Assembly (NCBI GenBank): GCA_946533395.1
Contig: CAMNBU010000024.1
Span: 1-34,033 of the forward strand
DNA from: UBA4292 sp002395865
Lineage (GTDB): Bacteria > Bacillota > Clostridia > Lachnospirales > Lachnospiraceae
Direction: 5' to 3'
DNA: 34,033 bases
Numbering within the stretch: the stretch's first letter is position 1; each line of letters begins with the position of its first letter. Made by a program: the position numbers and the translations under genes. Below are positions 31,648 through 34,033 of this stretch, one piece after another. The notes under the pieces were generated by a model, which did no database searches, was not told the DNA's origin, and worked only from the letters and a program-made list of their open reading frames with translations.

Positions 31648-32206
31648 GTGGAAATATGTGAAGAACCACGAATTCTTCACGCAGATGGCCGATTGCGGCT
31701 ACATTACCGTACAGAACAAAAAGGGCAGGGACGAGGGTATATGCGGCTATATCGCCGCCGGTATGCTCATGGCGTACGACACATTAACAGGTGACAGGGA
31801 CTATGCGTGGGACTTCGCCAGATATGAAAACGGCCGCTGTGTGATAAGCTCCGACCTGCCGATGGCAGTGTATAAGAAGGCGCAGGAGAAGCATTATCCG
31901 CACTGGAGCACTTCCTTCGAGGTACATCACGCCATGAAGCTTTTTCTTGAACAGAAGAACAGCTTCGTAAAGCATGTGTCGCTGTTCATCCCCTTCGCAA
32001 GCAGCAAAAAAGTGGCCGACCTGATAGACAAGGACCGCCCTGTGGTGTGGTTCGGAAATATCAAGGGCACGGGGTTTCACGCGGTACTGGTGTATGGATA
32101 TAAAAAGACTGAAAAGGGCATTCGATTCAAGGCACATTTCGGCTGGCAGGGCCGCTGTGAGGAGGAGATAGAGGGGATGCTGGGAAGTATGTATACATAC
32201 CTGTAA
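31640..32206 (+). CDS. C39-like cysteine peptidase family protein
   Basis: A 188-residue protein resembling papain-like C39-type peptidases. The expected nucleophile is Cys35 in DEGICGYIAAGMLMAYD, the general base His147 in GTGFHAVLVYGYKK, and an assisting polar residue could lie in AHFGWQG (about 165-171). Spacing of about 112 residues between Cys and His and the H-A-V-x-V-x-GY pattern support the fold. There is no signal peptide or transporter domain, so it may act in the cytosol, where a target is unknown. The start overlaps the end of the PII-like gene by eight bases, and a terminator follows, making it the last gene of the DUF1538 operon. Confidence 0.62.
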   Translation: MSEWKYVKNHEFFTQMADCGYITVQNKKGRDEGICGYIAAGMLMAYDTLTGDRDYAWDFARYENGRCVISSDLPMAVYKKAQEKHYPHWSTSFEVHHAMKLFLEQKNSFVKHVSLFIPFASSKKVADLIDKDRPVVWFGNIKGTGFHAVLVYGYKKTEKGIRFKAHFGWQGRCEEEIEGMLGSMYTYL

Positions 32207-32224
32207 CTATTCAGAACCGTGCAG

Positions 32225-32271
32225 AAATACACGTCCGGGCCATGCTCGCATGAGCTCGGATGGGTATTTTT
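32225..32271 (+). terminator. Rho-independent terminator
   Basis: AAATAC (32225-32230) pairs with GTATTT (32264-32269), extended by CGTCCG/CGGATG after one mismatch, with a short CATG-CTCG-CATG hairpin at the tip. The run TTTTT ends at 32271. It ends the DUF1538-PII-C39 operon. Confidence 0.8.
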
Positions 32272-32343
32272 GTAAGGCTCTGACAGCAGACTGCTGAATA
32301 GTCACATAGTTCATATAAAATATATATTTCAGGAGGACATGAT

Positions 32344-33327
32344 ATGTCAGAGATCAGAAGACCGGACGATATGGTCCGCATCACAACGGCTCAGCTTGCA
32401 GACGCTTTCATAGCAGAGCAGGTCGAGCTCATCAAAAAGCAGGTTGGCGATAAGAAGGTGCTTCTCGCACTTTCCGGCGGAGTGGATTCTTCCGTTGTGG
32501 CTGCTCTGCTCATCAAGGCCATTGGACAGCAACTGGTATGCGTACATGTAAACCACGGCCTTCTGAGAAAGGGCGAGCCCGAGCAGGTCATCGAGGTGTT
32601 CAGAAACCAGATGAACGCGAACCTCATCTATGTGGACGCTACCGACCGCTTCCTCGACAAGCTCGCGGGTGTTTCGGATCCGGAGACCAAGAGAAAGATA
32701 ATAGGCGGCGAGTTCATAGAGGTATTTGCCGAGGAGGCCAGAAAGCTTGACGGCATCAGCTTCCTTGCGCAGGGTACCATCTGGCCTGATATACTCGAGA
32801 GCGAGGCCGGCATCAAGGCGCATCACAATGCGGGCGGTCTGCCCGAAGATATGAAGTTCGAGCTTGTTGAGCCCGTCAGGATACTCTTCAAGGACGAGGT
32901 CCGCGTGGTAGGAAAGCAGCTCGGCCTTCCCGATAACATGGTCTATCGTCAGCCGTTCCCCGGCCCGGGTCTCGGAGTTCGTTGCCCCGGCGCCATCACA
33001 AGGGACAGGCTTGCGGCAGTGCGCGAGTCCGACGCGATCCTTCGCGAGGAGTTCGCGAAGAACGGCCTCGAGGGCAAGGTATGGCAGTATTTTACCGTGG
33101 TTCCGGACTTCAAGTCCACCGGCGTGAAGGACGGAAAGCGCACATTCGACTGGCCGTGCATCATCCGCGCGATCAACACGACCGATGTTATGGAGGTGAC
33201 CGTTGAGCATCTGCCGGATGCGCTTATCGACCATCTTGTAAACCGTATCATCGCAGAGGTGCCCGGTATCAACAGAGTGCTTTTTGATTATACACCGAAG
33301 CCCCCTGCTACGGTGGAATATGAGTAA
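32344..33327 (+). CDS. guaA: GMP synthase, ATP-pyrophosphatase subunit without amidotransferase domain
   Basis: A 327-residue protein equal to the C-terminal two thirds of GuaA. It converts XMP to GMP using ATP and ammonia. The PP-loop SGGVDSS is at residues 44-50; HVNHGLLRKGE, AQGTIWPDILES, QPFPGPGLGVR and the C-terminal dimerisation domain ending YTPKPPATVEYE (substrate loop with TPKPPATVE) are intact. Most bacterial GuaA proteins are about 510-525 residues, with an N-terminal glutamine amidotransferase of about 190 residues. None is encoded here or upstream, and the ATG has a clear AGGAGG site seven bases away, so it is a genuine start. It is organised as in archaeal two-subunit GMP synthases, so it needs a separate amidotransferase or free ammonia. 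Codon use is that of a highly expressed gene. Confidence 0.93.
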   Translation: MSEIRRPDDMVRITTAQLADAFIAEQVELIKKQVGDKKVLLALSGGVDSSVVAALLIKAIGQQLVCVHVNHGLLRKGEPEQVIEVFRNQMNANLIYVDATDRFLDKLAGVSDPETKRKIIGGEFIEVFAEEARKLDGISFLAQGTIWPDILESEAGIKAHHNAGGLPEDMKFELVEPVRILFKDEVRVVGKQLGLPDNMVYRQPFPGPGLGVRCPGAITRDRLAAVRESDAILREEFAKNGLEGKVWQYFTVVPDFKSTGVKDGKRTFDWPCIIRAINTTDVMEVTVEHLPDALIDHLVNRIIAEVPGINRVLFDYTPKPPATVEYE

Positions 33328-33385
33328 TAACATCGATCTAGAAAACACAGTATTTATGTGAGTTACAAGCATATTTACTTAGTCG

Positions 33386-33405
33386 ATGACAACAAAATGA
33401 CAACA
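33386..33405 (+). repeat. direct repeats ATGACAACA
   Basis: ATGACAACA occurs at 33386-33394 and 33397-33405, an 11-base period, 59 bases after the guaA stop. Such short direct repeats on one helical face flank attachment sites of tyrosine recombinases (arm-type sites). No integrase gene is visible, so this is only a candidate. Confidence 0.35.
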
Positions 33406-33437
33406 GCAATCTAAATCTGATTATTCTTAAAGAACAA

Positions 33438-33476
33438 AAGGCTATCTGATTCAAGGTGGATTCGGATAGCCTTTTT
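33438..33476 (+). terminator. guaA: Rho-independent terminator after guaA
   Basis: AAGGCTATC (33438-33446) pairs perfectly with GATAGCCTT (33465-33473) around an 18-base loop and runs into TTTTTCTTTTT. It lies 110 bases after the guaA stop. Confidence 0.85.
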
Positions 33477-33601
33477 CTTTTTGGTTATCCGACGTTAACG
33501 GATGGAGGGCGGGTTTTAGAACCCGAAAAAAGCTCAGAGACTCCAAGTGCCTTCAATTGGAGTTGTTGAGCATACACTAAGTATAAAATTTCAGACTTAA
33601 G

Positions 33602-33630
33602 TTGAGATTTCTGAACAGATATGATATAAT
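33602..33630 (+). promoter_or_regulatory. promoter of the Xre regulator and restriction-modification genes
   Basis: TTGAGA at 33602-33607 and a perfect TATAAT at 33625-33630 are 17 bases apart, with TG one base before the -10 (extended). ACTTAAGT overlaps the -35 region by its last base and may be an operator for the small regulator encoded next. Confidence 0.75.
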
Positions 33631-33693
33631 TCACACAAGTATCTACACTGGTTGTATCTGTTTCAATACTGTTTCCTGAAAAGGAGAAGAAAC

Positions 33694-33951
33694 ATGGCAG
33701 TAACATATAAAAAACTATGGCATATTCTGATCGATCGGAACATGAAGAAAAAGGATTTGGAGCAGTTGGCCGGGATCACGCATTATCAGATGTGCAAACT
33801 GGCGAATGATAAGGACGTCACAACTGATGTGATAGGGGCTATCTGCGCGGCTTTAAATGTCAGAAGTGATGAGATAATGGATTTTATTCCTGATGAGAAA
33901 GATAGTTGTGTATTAGACCGTGCAATCAAACGACAACAAAGAGAGGTATGA
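33694..33951 (+). CDS. Xre-family helix-turn-helix regulator
   Basis: An 85-residue DNA-binding protein with a single HTH_3/Cro-type domain: LWHILIDRNMKKKDLEQLAG holds helices 1-2, ITHYQMCKLANDK the turn and recognition helix, then VIGAICAALNVRSDEIMDF helices 4-5. Small Xre proteins of this kind often precede type I restriction-modification genes and time their expression. The ATG at 33694 has AAGGAG seven bases upstream; an upstream in-frame ATG near 33652 lacks one. The next gene begins five bases after the stop, so the two are co-transcribed. Confidence 0.85.
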   Translation: MAVTYKKLWHILIDRNMKKKDLEQLAGITHYQMCKLANDKDVTTDVIGAICAALNVRSDEIMDFIPDEKDSCVLDRAIKRQQREV

Positions 33952-33955
33952 CCTT

Positions 33956-34033
33956 ATGGCCAAGAAAAAAGCCGAAGAAAAAATAAATCTGGATTCGATC
34001 CTGTTCAAGTGCCGAGATATTCTTCGCGCGGCG
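33956..34033 (+). CDS. start of a probable type I DNA methyltransferase subunit HsdM (partial)
   Basis: The window ends after 26 codons. The visible residues begin with a Lys-rich stretch and then INLDSILFKCRDILRAA, which resembles the N-terminal helical region of HsdM methyltransferases (pattern: L-D-x-x-L-F-x-C-R-D-x-L-R). The position right after a small Xre regulator supports this. A GAGAGG site precedes the ATG by about eight bases. The rest of the gene lies outside the window, so the name is tentative. Confidence 0.5.
   Translation, partial: MAKKKAEEKINLDSILFKCRDILRAA

Larger units (their letters stand above)
33328..33693 (+). other. 366-base gene-free stretch after guaA, edge of an accessory region
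   Basis: No gene is supported here. It contains, in order, a pair of direct repeats (33386-33405), a strong terminator (33438-33476), an inverted repeat CGGGTT/AACCCG (33510-33525), another ACTCCAA/TTGGAGT (33540-33563), a small palindrome ACTTAAGT (33595-33602) touching a -35 box, and a promoter (33602-33630). Base composition is more AT-rich than the rest of the window. The 3' end of guaA is a well-known insertion site for integrative elements in Gram-positive bacteria, so this may be the boundary of one. Confidence 0.6.

Noticed and set aside
32347..33372. Minus-strand frame of 341 codons opposite guaA
   Set aside because: The opposite strand is a complete, conserved GMP synthase domain with high codon bias, which leaves such shadow frames open.
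33510..33525. CGGGTT/AACCCG hairpin as a terminator
   Set aside because: It is followed by A-rich sequence on the plus strand and CCCTCC on the minus strand, so there is no T-tract in either direction.
33485..33706. Minus-strand 73-residue reading frame over the gap after guaA
   Set aside because: It overlaps the Xre promoter and start, has no ribosome site or recognisable motif, and is crossed by inverted repeats; better explained as chance.
1..34033. CRISPR arrays, insertion sequences, rRNA or canonical tRNA genes
   Set aside because: No regularly spaced repeats, transposase motifs, ribosomal RNA stretches or normally ordered tRNA cloverleaf were seen on either strand.

Overview
The window most likely comes from a Lachnospiraceae-type Clostridia genome, probably a gut or rumen anaerobe. 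The basis is the low-to-moderate GC, frequent ATA and AGA/AGG codons, strong GGAGG-type ribosome sites, and family resemblance (NudC, DeoB/DeoC pair, DUF2804, DUF1538 plus PII, cytosolic BspA-type leucine-rich repeats). Nearly all genes lie on the + strand. The exceptions are a diguanylate cyclase (1197-2969) and a small RNA gene (about 18971-19094).

Layout. 1-1081: RNA 2',3'-cyclic phosphodiesterase (thpR) and a flavodoxin. 1197-2969 (-): membrane GGDEF protein. 3161-4559: an eroding operon, with a near-consensus promoter holding a 14-bp palindrome, a MarR-type repressor gene missing its middle, an intact CHR (chromate-transporter family) half, and a second CHR half broken by a 4-base repeat contraction. 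4645-6135: alpha/beta hydrolase and a hypothetical gene, followed by the remnant of an AAA+ ATPase gene. 6418-10423: hybrid histidine kinase overlapping a lipoprotein sugar-type binding protein, with no permeases. 10546-12663: a 705-residue soluble protein of unknown function. 12770-15865: NudC and two hypothetical genes, the second preceded by a nested set of inverted repeats and built from tandem duplications. 15930-18972: CDF metal exporter, phosphopentomutase and deoxyribose-phosphate aldolase. 18971-19128 (-): a circularly permuted tRNA-like RNA with its own promoter and terminator. 19159-28413: a tightly packed run of MazG remnant, DUF2804, membrane proteins, tRNA-dihydrouridine synthase, a 1058-residue leucine-rich-repeat protein and an Fe-S aldo/keto reductase. 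28424-29352: TerB-like protein behind a structured leader, and a 73-residue protein. 29412-32206: DUF1538 membrane protein, a tandem PII-like regulator and a C39-like cysteine peptidase. 32344-33327: GMP synthase ATP-pyrophosphatase subunit without the amidotransferase domain. 33328-34033: the edge of an accessory region, with direct repeats, a terminator, an Xre-type regulator and the start of a probable type I restriction-modification HsdM.

The most interesting element is the minus-strand RNA between deoC and mazG. It has a tRNA T-arm, a seven-pair acceptor helix closed by a 12-base loop, U8-A9, a canonical D-arm and an anticodon-stem-like helix that carries the free ends. That order (T-arm before D-arm) is the reverse of a tRNA gene and fits the tRNA-mimic module of bacterial YrlA-type Y RNAs, although no Ro60 gene is in the window. 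A second theme is repeated gene decay by short-repeat deletion (marR, second CHR half, AAA+ ATPase, mazG). Assignments rest on reading motifs by eye; no database search was run.
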